Assembly: GCA_964563165.1 (NCBI GenBank)
Contig: CAZLWA010000008.1
Location: 1 to 64,000 of the forward strand
Length of the DNA stretch: 64,000 nt
From: CAZLWA01 sp964563165
GTDB taxonomy: Bacteria; CLD3; SB21
Direction of reading: 5' to 3'
In this document: positions 36,126-43,816 of the stretch, in pieces
Layout: each line of letters begins with the position of its first letter
Position numbering within the stretch: the stretch's first letter is position 1
The notes under the pieces: generated by a model
Databases searched by the model: none
Told to the model about the DNA's origin: nothing
Seen by the model: only the letters and a program-made list of their open reading frames with translations
Translations under genes and position numbers: made by a program

Positions 36126-37382
36126 TTACTTTTTTTGTATCGGCTGTCCGAATTGAATCGCGTATCCGTTGTTGTCATAAATCGCAAAATCGCGCATGCC
36201 GTATTTAAAATTCTCGATGGGATAGCATATTTTCACTTTGTCCTTCAACTGGTCCCACAGATCATCGACGTGATCGGTATTGATGTAAATGGTGCCTGTG
36301 AACACGGGCTTATCGAATGGCATATGGGCGTTTGGCAGAGCCAGCATAATGCTGATCTGGTCGCGGGAGAGCGAGGCCCATCCCCAATCGTCATTAAACA
36401 AATCGCAGTTAAAGCCAAGAATGTTGGTGTAGAATTCAATAGACCCTTTCAGGTCTTTTGTCCACAGCATGGGCCTTAGTTCGGTAAGCGCCGCTTTAGC
36501 CGCGGTCTTCGGAAGGAATAACCGCATAGCTTCGAGATATTTCTCGCTCGTTTTCCGGATTATTTCTTCCGGCAACTGCGGGGGCGGCGTGTTGTTGTCC
36601 CACTTCGTCGAAAGCAAATAATCCCGTAAAAACTGTTTATCGTAACTGGGCTGTTTTGCTCCGGGTTTGTACTGGGAAAGAGGCCAGAAACGAGAGGAGT
36701 CCGGCGTGAGCAATTCGTCTATCAAGATCACTTCTCCGTCTTTCAAGCCGAATTCCATCTTCGTGTCCGCGATGATAATTCCTTTTTCTGAAGCTATTTT
36801 CTGTGCCAAAGTATAAACCGCAATACTCAGCCCGCGAATCCTTTCCGCATTCTCCTCGCCGATCATTTTTATTACGTCTTCAAATGTAATGGATTGATCG
36901 TGGCCCTGTTCCGCCTTGGTCGTGGGCGTGAAGATTGGCCGGGGCAAACGCTCCGATTCCATCAAGCCTTTGGCCATGTTGATGCCTGAGACGCTGCCCG
37001 TTTTCAAATATTCAAGGTAACCCGATCCGGTAATGTATCCGCGGACCACACATTCGACCGGCAGCGGTTGCGTCTTCATGACTAACATGCTCCGGTCACG
37101 GAGTTCTTTCAAATACGGTTTGCAAATTCCGGGATATTTCTCGGTATCCGTCGTGACCATATGGTTCGGAACAATAGATTTTGTTTTCTCAAACCAGAAT
37201 TTCGAAATTTGGGTAAGAACCTCGCCTTTGCGCGGAATCGGATTCGGCATGACAGCGTCAAACGCCGATATACGGTCCGTTGCAACGATCAGGAGATGGT
37301 CCCCGGCTTCATACACGTCCCGGACCTTCCCGCGGCGAAAAAGTTTTAAAGTCGGGAAATCTGTTTGGGCAAGCGGTTTCAT
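36126..37382 (-). CDS. purC: SAICAR synthase (long subtype) fused to a VOC/glyoxalase domain
   Basis: A 418-residue two-domain protein. Residues 1-298 are a complete yeast-ADE1-like SAICAR synthase: LFRRGKVRDVYEAGDHLLIV, TDRISAFDAVMPNPIP, VECVVRGYITGSGY, DTKMEFGL and LLTPDSSRFWP. Residues about 299-418 are a VOC-superfamily domain: LRPMLWTKDLKGSIEFYTNI, LGFNCDL, WGWASLSRDQISIML and YDNNGYAIQFGQPI, with the two beta-alpha-beta-beta-beta halves of a glyoxalase/bleomycin-resistance-like fold. The reading frame is continuous, with no start or stop at the junction. A short-subtype purC occurs at 15683-16447. The fusion's VOC domain may bind a metal or purine-pathway ligand; that is open. Confidence 0.92.
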   Translation of the reverse strand: MKPLAQTDFPTLKLFRRGKVRDVYEAGDHLLIVATDRISAFDAVMPNPIPRKGEVLTQISKFWFEKTKSIVPNHMVTTDTEKYPGICKPYLKELRDRSMLVMKTQPLPVECVVRGYITGSGYLEYLKTGSVSGINMAKGLMESERLPRPIFTPTTKAEQGHDQSITFEDVIKMIGEENAERIRGLSIAVYTLAQKIASEKGIIIADTKMEFGLKDGEVILIDELLTPDSSRFWPLSQYKPGAKQPSYDKQFLRDYLLSTKWDNNTPPPQLPEEIIRKTSEKYLEAMRLFLPKTAAKAALTELRPMLWTKDLKGSIEFYTNILGFNCDLFNDDWGWASLSRDQISIMLALPNAHMPFDKPVFTGTIYINTDHVDDLWDQLKDKVKICYPIENFKYGMRDFAIYDNNGYAIQFGQPIQKK

Positions 37383-37516
37383 GGGTTTCTCAAATAGTTA
37401 TGCCTGCGGTATTATTTGCGACATGACCGCAATGACTCATCAGAAAAATAAATACCGGGGAGCAAAAGGTCATAATTTTTTTATTTGTTCTTGTGGGTCG
37501 CATAGATTTCCTCTTT

Positions 37517-37645
37517 TGGGCTAAAGCCCGATTTTCTTTTGTTTGATTTGACCCCAGGCTAAAGCCTGGGGCTACTTGATTCAATTTAATAGCCCCGAGC
37601 TTCAGCTCGGGGTTAACGAAACAAAAAAATCCGGGCTTTAGCCCC
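37517..37645. repeat. Cluster of four GC-rich hairpins
   Basis: GGGCTAAAGCCC at about 37518-37529, CCCCAGGC-TAAA-GCCTGGGG at 37552-37571, CCCCGAGC-TTCA-GCTCGGGG at 37593-37612, and GGGCTTTAGCCC at 37633-37644. The two inner stems are perfect 8-bp with tetraloops. They are of the type found as dispersed repeats in FCB genomes and may also end the vapBC transcript. Confidence 0.7.
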
Positions 37646-37650
37646 AACGC

Positions 37651-37742
37651 GTCACCCTGAGCGAAGCGAAGGGTCTCCTTATTGTTGTCACACAAAATTC
37701 AGGGGATTCTTCGCGGCGCCTTAAAGCGCCACTCAGAATGAC
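37651..37742. repeat. 92-bp palindromic element, copy 1
   Basis: Begins GTCACCCTGAG and ends CTCAGAATGAC, an imperfect terminal inverted repeat. Its right 40 bases (37703-37742, with GGCGCC-TTAAA-GCGCC) match 41717-41755 almost exactly. The left part contains GAGCGAAGCGAAGGGTCTC, a form common in dispersed bacterial palindromes. No coding capacity. Confidence 0.7.
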
Positions 37743-37836
37743 TACTCTAATCTCCGGTCGCTTAGGATGACCGCAGGATCGATGATCAACGCAGATAAAT
37801 ATTAATGTGAATTTCTAAGTGTCATTCCCGGCTTAT

Positions 37837-38262
37837 TTATTTCTTAATAAGAGTTTCAAATAGATTTTTCAAATGCCGCTTGTTTTTGGTCCGGTAAACG
37901 TAATAATCCGAATCAATGGTAATAATATTGCCGATATCCTTAAACTCGGAAATAATTAACATGGAAGCATCGGCCAGATCCATGGGTAGGTCGGAATATT
38001 GCTCGGTCATGTCTATCAGCCGTTCCAAATGATGCTTATTTAATTCGACAACTTCAACGGCGCCGGCGCCTATCCATTTCAAAAAATCAATTTGGGTTTT
38101 GACATTAAAATCCAACAGATGACAAACTTCGGTAAGGACCGGCCACGACGTATAAAGCCTGCCGGAAAAATTTCTTAAAAATTTTTTGACAGGCTCGTGA
38201 TACCGGTCGTCCTTGTCGAAAAGCGCTATCAAAGGGCCCGAATCAATGAGCGATCTTGGCAC
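37837..38262 (-). CDS. PIN-domain toxin (VapC-like)
   Basis: A 141-residue PIN-domain ribonuclease. The acidic cluster is visible: Asp7 in SLIDSGPL, Glu45 in VLTEVCHLL, Asp95/Asp98 in MDLADASM and Asp117/Asp119 in TIDSDYYVY. VapC toxins cleave tRNA or other RNA when freed from antitoxin. It overlaps the upstream RHH antitoxin gene by 20 bases, the usual order for this pair. The specific RNA target is unknown. Confidence 0.88.
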   Translation of the reverse strand: MPRSLIDSGPLIALFDKDDRYHEPVKKFLRNFSGRLYTSWPVLTEVCHLLDFNVKTQIDFLKWIGAGAVEVVELNKHHLERLIDMTEQYSDLPMDLADASMLIISEFKDIGNIITIDSDYYVYRTKNKRHLKNLFETLIKK

Positions 38263-38494
38263 GCAGCTTTTCCTTCAATAGTTTTTTTCGATTGACCGAG
38301 CCGTCTTTTCTTCCGCTCCCGTACTTTCCAAACGATTCTGAACCAAGCTCATAAGCCGAGTTAGAACTGTCATAGCGCTTTAAGAACTGATCTAAGGCGC
38401 TTTTGATCAGGTCGGATTTAGTGGTTTGCTCTTCGGAAGCGATAGTCGCCAATTTGTTTTCAATTGTTCTAGATAAACGAATGGTGGTTGCCAT
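38243..38494 (-). CDS. Ribbon-helix-helix antitoxin
   Basis: An 83-residue protein with an N-terminal ribbon-helix-helix (residues about 1-45): strand MATTIRLSRTI, then helices through TKSDLIKSALDQFLKRY. The C-terminal part is basic and probably wraps the toxin. It should bind the palindrome at 38512-38533 and repress its own promoter. ATG at 38494 has AAGGA upstream. It overlaps the PIN toxin gene by 20 bases. Confidence 0.85.
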   Translation of the reverse strand: MATTIRLSRTIENKLATIASEEQTTKSDLIKSALDQFLKRYDSSNSAYELGSESFGKYGSGRKDGSVNRKKLLKEKLRAKIAH

Positions 38495-38511
38495 AATCTC
38501 ATCCTTTAATG

Positions 38512-38533
38512 TGTATTACACTAATGTAATACA
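38512..38533. promoter_or_regulatory. Perfect palindromic operator of the toxin-antitoxin pair
   Basis: TGTATTACA and TGTAATACA form a perfect 9-bp inverted repeat around CTAA. It covers the -10 element and lies 18 bases before the antitoxin ATG, the expected place for RHH autorepression. Confidence 0.7.
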
Positions 38534-38551
38534 TGGCTGTGTGACAAGCAA
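38523..38551 (-). promoter_or_regulatory. Promoter of the toxin-antitoxin pair
   Basis: On the minus strand TTGCTT (38546-38551), a 17-bp spacer and TACATT (38523-38528). The -10 lies inside the palindrome at 38512-38533, so repressor binding would block it. Confidence 0.55.
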
Positions 38552-38565
38552 GCTTTTTTAATAAT

Positions 38566-41500
38566 TTATTTTCCATGACAATGCTTATACTTCTTCCCGC
38601 TGCCGCACGGGCAGGGATCGTTGCGGCCGATCTTTTGTTCGGCTTTGATCGGTACGTGACTGACTTTCGTTTCACGCTCCTGCTCTGCTTCGGCTCCTGA
38701 ATAGCCCATACCGTCCGATGAGGCGTGAACGGTCTTCAGTGCACGCGCCCGTTTGATCATTTGCTTTTCCATCTCCGGTGCCGGCGCGGCTTTGAAAACA
38801 AATTCCACGATCTCACTGGTCACCCGGTCCAGAAGCTGCATGAACATTTCGAATCCCTCTTTTTTGTATTCGATCAGCGGGTCTTTCTGGCCGTACCCGC
38901 GTAAATGAATACCTTCTTTGAATTCCTCCATCTCGCGCAAATGCTCTTTCCACCGTTCGTCAATGGTTTTCAGGATCGCGATGCGCTCTACGCGCCGCAT
39001 ATTTTCTGATGACCAGACTTCCTCGCGTTCCGCATAACGATGCGCAAGCGCTTTGTAAATAAATTCCGAGAATTGTTCCAATGTGATCTTATAAAAATCT
39101 TCGGTATTCACCTGAACTCCGCACGACCGGAGCAAAAATTCCTGCAAGCCTTCGACGTCCCAGTCTTCCGGATGCAGCTGCTGCGTCGTGAATCTGTCCT
39201 TGATCATCTCTACAAATTCATCCAACACTTCGAGAAATTCTGTTTTGATATTTTCATTCAACAGGGCGCGCTTTCTGCGGCTGTAAATGATCTCGCGCTG
39301 CTGATTCATGACGTCGTCGTATTCGAGCAGGCGTTTACGAATGCTGAAATTCCTGGCCTCCACGCGTTTTTGCGCACGCTCAACGGCTTTGGTGATCCAG
39401 CGATGCGATATCACCTCCCCTTCTTCTGCACCGAGCCGGTCCATCACGCGCGCGATCCTGTCCGAACCGAATAAGCGCATCAGATCATCCTCGAGAGAAA
39501 TAAAAAACACCGACGCGCCCGGATCGCCCTGCCTTCCGCTGCGTCCGCGTAATTGCAAGTCAATGCGCCGCGATTCGTGGCGCTCCGTGCCAATAATTTG
39601 CAACCCGCCGGCGTCCACAACTCCGGGGCCTAATTTGATGTCCGTTCCGCGTCCCGCCATATTCGTGGCGATCGTGATCGCGCCGCTGCGTCCCGCATTG
39701 GCGATAATTTCCGCTTCCCGCTGATTCTGCTTGGCATTCAAAACTTCATGCTTGATGGCTTTGCGCGTAAGCATCCGGCTCAGCGTTTCCGACACTTCGA
39801 CGGAGGTCGTTCCGACGAGCGTCGGCTTCCCCGTCGTCTGATTTTCAACCAGCAGGTCGATGACGGCGTTATATTTTTCCCGTTTGGTTTTGTAAATCTG
39901 ATCTTCAAAATCGTCGCGGACGATCGGACGATTGGTCGGAATGACCGTAACGTCCAGTTTATAAATCTCAAATAATTCCGTTGCTTCCGTAACGGCGGTT
40001 CCGGTCATCCCCGCCAATTTGTTATACAGTCGAAAATAATTTTGCAGCGTGATAGTAGCAAGCGTTTGCGTGTCGCGCTCGACCTTGACGCCTTCTTTGG
40101 CTTCGATCGCCTGATGCAACCCGTCGCTGTACCTTCGCCCGCCGAGAATACGGCCGGTGAATTCATCCACGATCTGGACTTTGCCGTCCTGCACCACATA
40201 TTCAATATCCTTTTCGTACAGCGAATACGCCGTCAGAAGTTTTTCAATACTGTGTATACGGTCTGTGCGCTCGGCATAGAGTTTTCCCAATTCGTCTTTC
40301 TTAACGGCCTTTTCGCGTTCCGTCAGGTCGGAACTCGTGTCGATCTTGATAATCTCATCCGACAGGTCCGGAACAACGAACATTTCAGGATGGGTCGGTG
40401 ACAGCGCGGTCCGTCCTTTTTCCGTCAGATCGATCGCATGGCTTTTTTCGTCAATGGCGTAAAAAAGCTGCTCGTCGATTTCCTCCATTTTCTTATCGCG
40501 TAAATAATTATTCTCCGTAGATTTGATGAGTTGCGCCACGCCTTCCTGATTCATCGCTTTCATCAGGCGTTTATTTTTCGGAGCTCCGCGCAGCGCGATC
40601 AGCAGAATTCTTCCGGCTTCTTTCGTGTCGTTCTGTTCAATGAATTTATCCGCATCGGCAACGAGCTGATTCACGAGGCGGGTTTGCATATCGACTAATT
40701 TTTTGACATGCACGTTGCTCTCATCGTATTTTTGATCCGTCGGAATATCCACGGCGCCGCTGATGATCAACGGCGTCCGCGCCTCGTCGATCAGCACCGA
40801 ATCCACTTCGTCCACGATCGCATAGTAATGGCCGCGCACCTGCACGACGTCCTCCGGCGACGTGGACATGTTGTCCCGCAAATAATCAAAACCGAATTCG
40901 TTATTCGTGCCATAAGTAATATCGCAATCGTACGCTTCGCGCCGCTGCATCGGATTCATGTCATTGAGAATGACGCCGATCTTGAGTCCCAAAAAGTCAT
41001 ACACCTTTCCCATCCATTCTTTATCGCGCAGCGCAAGATAATCGTTGACGGTGACGAGATGCATGCCGCGTCCGGCAAGTGCATTGAGATAGATCGGCGC
41101 TACGGCAACCAGCGTTTTACCTTCACCCGTCGCCATTTCGGCTATTTTGCCCTGATGTAAAACCATGCCGCCGATCAACTGCACATCGTACGGAACCATG
41201 TCCCACGTGACTTCACGGCCGCAGACCTGGTACTTCTGGCCGGTGAGCCGTTTGGTCGCCTGCTTGACGCAGGCAAACGCCTCGGGTAAAATATCATACA
41301 AAACGGCTTGTTCGATCTCCGTCAGAGTTTTTTCAGCCGTTTTCAAGTCGTCAATCAGCGCCTTCGCTTTGTTATGATCGCTGTTCGTACGAATTTGTTC
41401 TTTAATGTTCTCAACGGCCGCAAATTCTTCCTGCGTTTGATCCTTAATACGCTGTTTGAATTCCGGCGTCTTTTCACGCAACTGCTCATCCGTCAGGGGT

Positions 41501-41607
41501 TCAAACAATAAATCATAGCGGTTGATCTCCTCGACGATCGGCCATAATTTTTTCACCTCGCGCTGATGCTTGTCGCCTAGTATGGCTCTTAATACGGTCG
41601 AAATCAT
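38566..41607 (-). CDS. secA: Protein translocase ATPase SecA
   Basis: A 1013-residue motor of the Sec pathway that drives unfolded preproteins through SecYEG. Walker A is in MATGEGKTLVA and Walker B in AIVDEVDSVLIDEARTPL. A long insertion after the latter (about residues 290-400, including MQTRLVNQLVADADKF) is typical of Bacteroidota/Chlorobi-type SecA. Helicase motif 6 is in LQLRGRSGRQGDPG. The C-terminus is the zinc-binding SEC-C motif, GRNDPCPCGSGKKYKHC. GGAGCGG precedes the ATG. A palindromic element lies just upstream. Confidence 0.98.
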   Translation of the reverse strand: MISTVLRAILGDKHQREVKKLWPIVEEINRYDLLFEPLTDEQLREKTPEFKQRIKDQTQEEFAAVENIKEQIRTNSDHNKAKALIDDLKTAEKTLTEIEQAVLYDILPEAFACVKQATKRLTGQKYQVCGREVTWDMVPYDVQLIGGMVLHQGKIAEMATGEGKTLVAVAPIYLNALAGRGMHLVTVNDYLALRDKEWMGKVYDFLGLKIGVILNDMNPMQRREAYDCDITYGTNNEFGFDYLRDNMSTSPEDVVQVRGHYYAIVDEVDSVLIDEARTPLIISGAVDIPTDQKYDESNVHVKKLVDMQTRLVNQLVADADKFIEQNDTKEAGRILLIALRGAPKNKRLMKAMNQEGVAQLIKSTENNYLRDKKMEEIDEQLFYAIDEKSHAIDLTEKGRTALSPTHPEMFVVPDLSDEIIKIDTSSDLTEREKAVKKDELGKLYAERTDRIHSIEKLLTAYSLYEKDIEYVVQDGKVQIVDEFTGRILGGRRYSDGLHQAIEAKEGVKVERDTQTLATITLQNYFRLYNKLAGMTGTAVTEATELFEIYKLDVTVIPTNRPIVRDDFEDQIYKTKREKYNAVIDLLVENQTTGKPTLVGTTSVEVSETLSRMLTRKAIKHEVLNAKQNQREAEIIANAGRSGAITIATNMAGRGTDIKLGPGVVDAGGLQIIGTERHESRRIDLQLRGRSGRQGDPGASVFFISLEDDLMRLFGSDRIARVMDRLGAEEGEVISHRWITKAVERAQKRVEARNFSIRKRLLEYDDVMNQQREIIYSRRKRALLNENIKTEFLEVLDEFVEMIKDRFTTQQLHPEDWDVEGLQEFLLRSCGVQVNTEDFYKITLEQFSEFIYKALAHRYAEREEVWSSENMRRVERIAILKTIDERWKEHLREMEEFKEGIHLRGYGQKDPLIEYKKEGFEMFMQLLDRVTSEIVEFVFKAAPAPEMEKQMIKRARALKTVHASSDGMGYSGAEAEQERETKVSHVPIKAEQKIGRNDPCPCGSGKKYKHCHGK

Positions 41608-41662
41608 TTATACGTCCGCTCCTGTGGGTTGTGTATTATTTCAATAAGATTTTTTCTTAATT

Positions 41663-41755
41663 GTCATTCTGAGTCCCGATTTATCGGGACGAAGAATTCC
41701 CGGTTCAACGCAATATGGGATTCTTCGTGGCGCCTTAAAGCGCCGCTCAGAATGA
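41663..41755. repeat. 93-bp palindromic element, copy 2
   Basis: Bounded by a perfect 11-bp terminal inverted repeat, GTCATTCTGAG and CTCAGAATGAC. Internal hairpins are TCCCGAT-TT-ATCGGGA near the left end and GGCGCC-TTAAA-GCGCC near the right. Size and right half match the element at 37651-37742. It lies between secA and the phosphoesterase gene. It resembles a REPIN or a miniature non-autonomous element; no transposase is in the window. Confidence 0.8.
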
Positions 41756-41766
41756 CCATTGCCGTT

Positions 41767-42477
41767 TTACCTCCCTCTCAACAACCTGTCCGCAAGGAAC
41801 ACCGGTAGGCCGCGGTCACGGATTTTTTGCGATGTCTGCTGTACATCATAATCCGAGCGCACCTGTTCGTATCTCCACTCATCCGTGTCAAAAACTCCAA
41901 AACTCAATTGACAATTCCCGTCGCGCGGCTGGCCCACGCTCCCCACGTTAATAATATATTTGTCTTCCTTGCGCAAGTTCTCCGTGAGGGGCATAGACGC
42001 GTCGGGATAAAAAATTTGCGGGATATGCGTGTGCCCGACAAAGCAGAGTTTTTCCTTTAAGAATTCGAATTGCTCCAGCGCATCATCCCAATTAAAAATA
42101 TAATCCCACTTCTCCGGTTCATTCGGCGTGGAATGGACAAACAGGATATCGTCGGACGTAAACTTGTACGGCAACTGCCGCAAGTATTCCAAATTATCTT
42201 TACTCAAATGGTTTTGCGTCCAAAAAACCGCCTGCTTGGCAACGGGATTAAAATTCTCGGTCGAATCAGTGTCCAGGACCGCATAATCGTGATTGCCCAT
42301 CAGAACGACTTTGGAGCGTTCACGAATGATATTCACACAATCGTCCGGATCGGGTCCGTAACCGACGACATCGCCGAGGCAGACCATTTCGTCCACGCCG
42401 ATCTCGTCAATGAGCTCCAGCGCTTTGGTGAGCGCCTCCAGGTTTCCGTGGATGTCCGATACAATCGCAATCTTCAT
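41767..42477 (-). CDS. Metallophosphoesterase, DUF2437/YfcE-like
   Basis: A 236-residue calcineurin-like phosphoesterase. Metal-binding motifs are SDIHGNLEAL (D-x-H), CLGDVVGYGPDP (GD), MGNHDYAVL (GNHD) and FVGHTHIPQ (GHxH). The YGPDPDDC segment and the closing NVGSVGQPRDGN are typical of the group annotated as predicted phosphodiesterases near YfcE. The substrate is unknown. It is 70 bases downstream of the Rieske gene on the same strand. Confidence 0.9.
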   Translation of the reverse strand: MKIAIVSDIHGNLEALTKALELIDEIGVDEMVCLGDVVGYGPDPDDCVNIIRERSKVVLMGNHDYAVLDTDSTENFNPVAKQAVFWTQNHLSKDNLEYLRQLPYKFTSDDILFVHSTPNEPEKWDYIFNWDDALEQFEFLKEKLCFVGHTHIPQIFYPDASMPLTENLRKEDKYIINVGSVGQPRDGNCQLSFGVFDTDEWRYEQVRSDYDVQQTSQKIRDRGLPVFLADRLLRGR

Positions 42478-42547
42478 TTTTGTTATCCTGAATTTTCTTG
42501 CAAGTCACCCATCCATCGCGACGCGTTTAAGATGATACTTTAGATCC

Positions 42548-42988
42548 TCAATTCACCACGATATTCAAAAAATCATCATCCGAATTAAATTGCACCGTAT
42601 ATTGTTTGAGCGGCTGATCTGCCGGCCCGCGCAAAACCGATCCGCTTTCGGAATACTCCGAACCGTGACAGGGACAATCGAAGCGGCCCTCGCCGGAATT
42701 AAACGACACATCGCACCCTCGGTGCGTGCAGATGCTGCTCAATGCGATCGCTTGAGAATCTGAGACCCGAACCACGATCAAACGGTCGTTCACTCCTTCA
42801 ATACGAAGGTGGACCGCGCCGCCGGCACTGCGCAGAGCGGAAAACACAGTAAAATCCACCGTCGCAAGTCCATTCACATTAGGTATGGCGGGAGTTGAAT
42901 CATTGGATCCATCTGAATCGCAATTTGCAAGAAGAATACTTCCGGCAGCGGTTACAGCCGATATTTTTACAAATGTTCTTCGTGTCAT
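42548..42988 (-). CDS. Tat-exported Rieske [2Fe-2S] lipoprotein
   Basis: A 146-residue protein. The N-terminus has twin arginines (MTRRTFVK) followed by a hydrophobic stretch and Cys23 in SILLANCDS, so it looks like a Tat-exported lipoprotein. The Rieske cluster ligands are Cys87 and His89 (CTHRGC) and Cys105 and His108 (CPCHGS), with Cys92 and Cys107 as the disulphide pair. No cytochrome b or oxygenase partner is adjacent, so its electron partner is unknown. The ATG overlaps the last base of the ABC permease gene. Confidence 0.9.
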   Translation of the reverse strand: MTRRTFVKISAVTAAGSILLANCDSDGSNDSTPAIPNVNGLATVDFTVFSALRSAGGAVHLRIEGVNDRLIVVRVSDSQAIALSSICTHRGCDVSFNSGEGRFDCPCHGSEYSESGSVLRGPADQPLKQYTVQFNSDDDFLNIVVN

Positions 42989-43782
42989 CAGCCCTTCACC
43001 GCTCCGTCCGTCAATCCGGAAATAATCTGCCGCTGAAAAAATAAGAACACCAGCATCATGGGGACCGAAGAAATACTTGCACCCGCCATCAGATGCGCAA
43101 CATCGATATCCTGATATCCGTTATAAAACGCCAGCCCGACCGGCAGGGTGCGCATCGTGTCGGAATCTGTGAGTAAAAAAGGAAACAAAAACTGGTTCCA
43201 TGTGTTGACAAAAATATAAATTCCCAACACCGCCAAAGCGGGTTTCGCCATCGGCATGACGATTTTGAATAAGATCGTGAAATCCCCGGCGCCGTCCATT
43301 TTCGCGGATTCCTCGATGGCAACAGGCAGCCGCTCGAAATATTGGCGCATCAGAAAGATCCCGAACGGATTTACCATCCAAGGCACGATCAACGCCCAAT
43401 AGGTATTGAGCCAGCCCAGATGATGCATCAAAATATACATCGGCACCATCACGATCTGGGCCGGAACAATCAAGGTCAAAAGTACGGTAATAAAAATAAC
43501 GTTTTTGTACGGAAATTGCTGGCGGGCAAAAAAATATCCCGCCATCGAGCAAAAGAGTAAATTTCCCGCAGTGATACTACCGGACACGAGAAGGCTGTTA
43601 AAGAAATAACGGCCGAAGAGTCCGGAATTCCAGACTTCAATATAATTAATTAATGTAAAAGAAAAATGAGAAAAGTCGAAACTGCTTGAAGCGTGGCGAT
43701 TGAGGGACGCGGCAATCATCCAACCGAGCGGAAAAATCGCGATCAGACTGACGGCACCCAAGACAACATAACGCCGGCCCAT
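42988..43782 (-). CDS. Sugar ABC transporter permease (MalG family)
   Basis: A 264-residue inner-membrane permease with about six segments. The EAA-like loop that contacts the ATPase is EESAKMDGAGDFTILFKIVM (about residues 155-175), typical of MalG/UgpE-type permeases for sugars or sugar phosphates. No partner permease (MalF type) or ATPase is adjacent. A family-1 solute-binding lipoprotein is encoded far away at 59588. It is flanked by ftsH (34 bases upstream) and the Rieske gene (overlapping). Confidence 0.9.
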   Translation of the reverse strand: MGRRYVVLGAVSLIAIFPLGWMIAASLNRHASSSFDFSHFSFTLINYIEVWNSGLFGRYFFNSLLVSGSITAGNLLFCSMAGYFFARQQFPYKNVIFITVLLTLIVPAQIVMVPMYILMHHLGWLNTYWALIVPWMVNPFGIFLMRQYFERLPVAIEESAKMDGAGDFTILFKIVMPMAKPALAVLGIYIFVNTWNQFLFPFLLTDSDTMRTLPVGLAFYNGYQDIDVAHLMAGASISSVPMMLVFLFFQRQIISGLTDGAVKG

Positions 43783-43816
43783 TTACATTCTTGTTATATG
43801 TGAGTATTTTAGAATA

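Larger units (their letters stand above)
37383..37836. other. Intergenic region holding hairpins and a 92-bp element
   Basis: These 454 bases between vapC and the purC fusion contain no convincing gene. They hold a run of four hairpins (37517-37645) and a 92-bp palindromic element (37651-37742). An antisense-looking open frame over them encodes only repeat sequence. Confidence 0.6.

Noticed and set aside
36101..36160. A 19-codon plus-strand frame after AGGAGG at 36092
   Set aside because: It overlaps the end of the purC fusion and has no meaningful sequence; the AGGAGG is probably chance.
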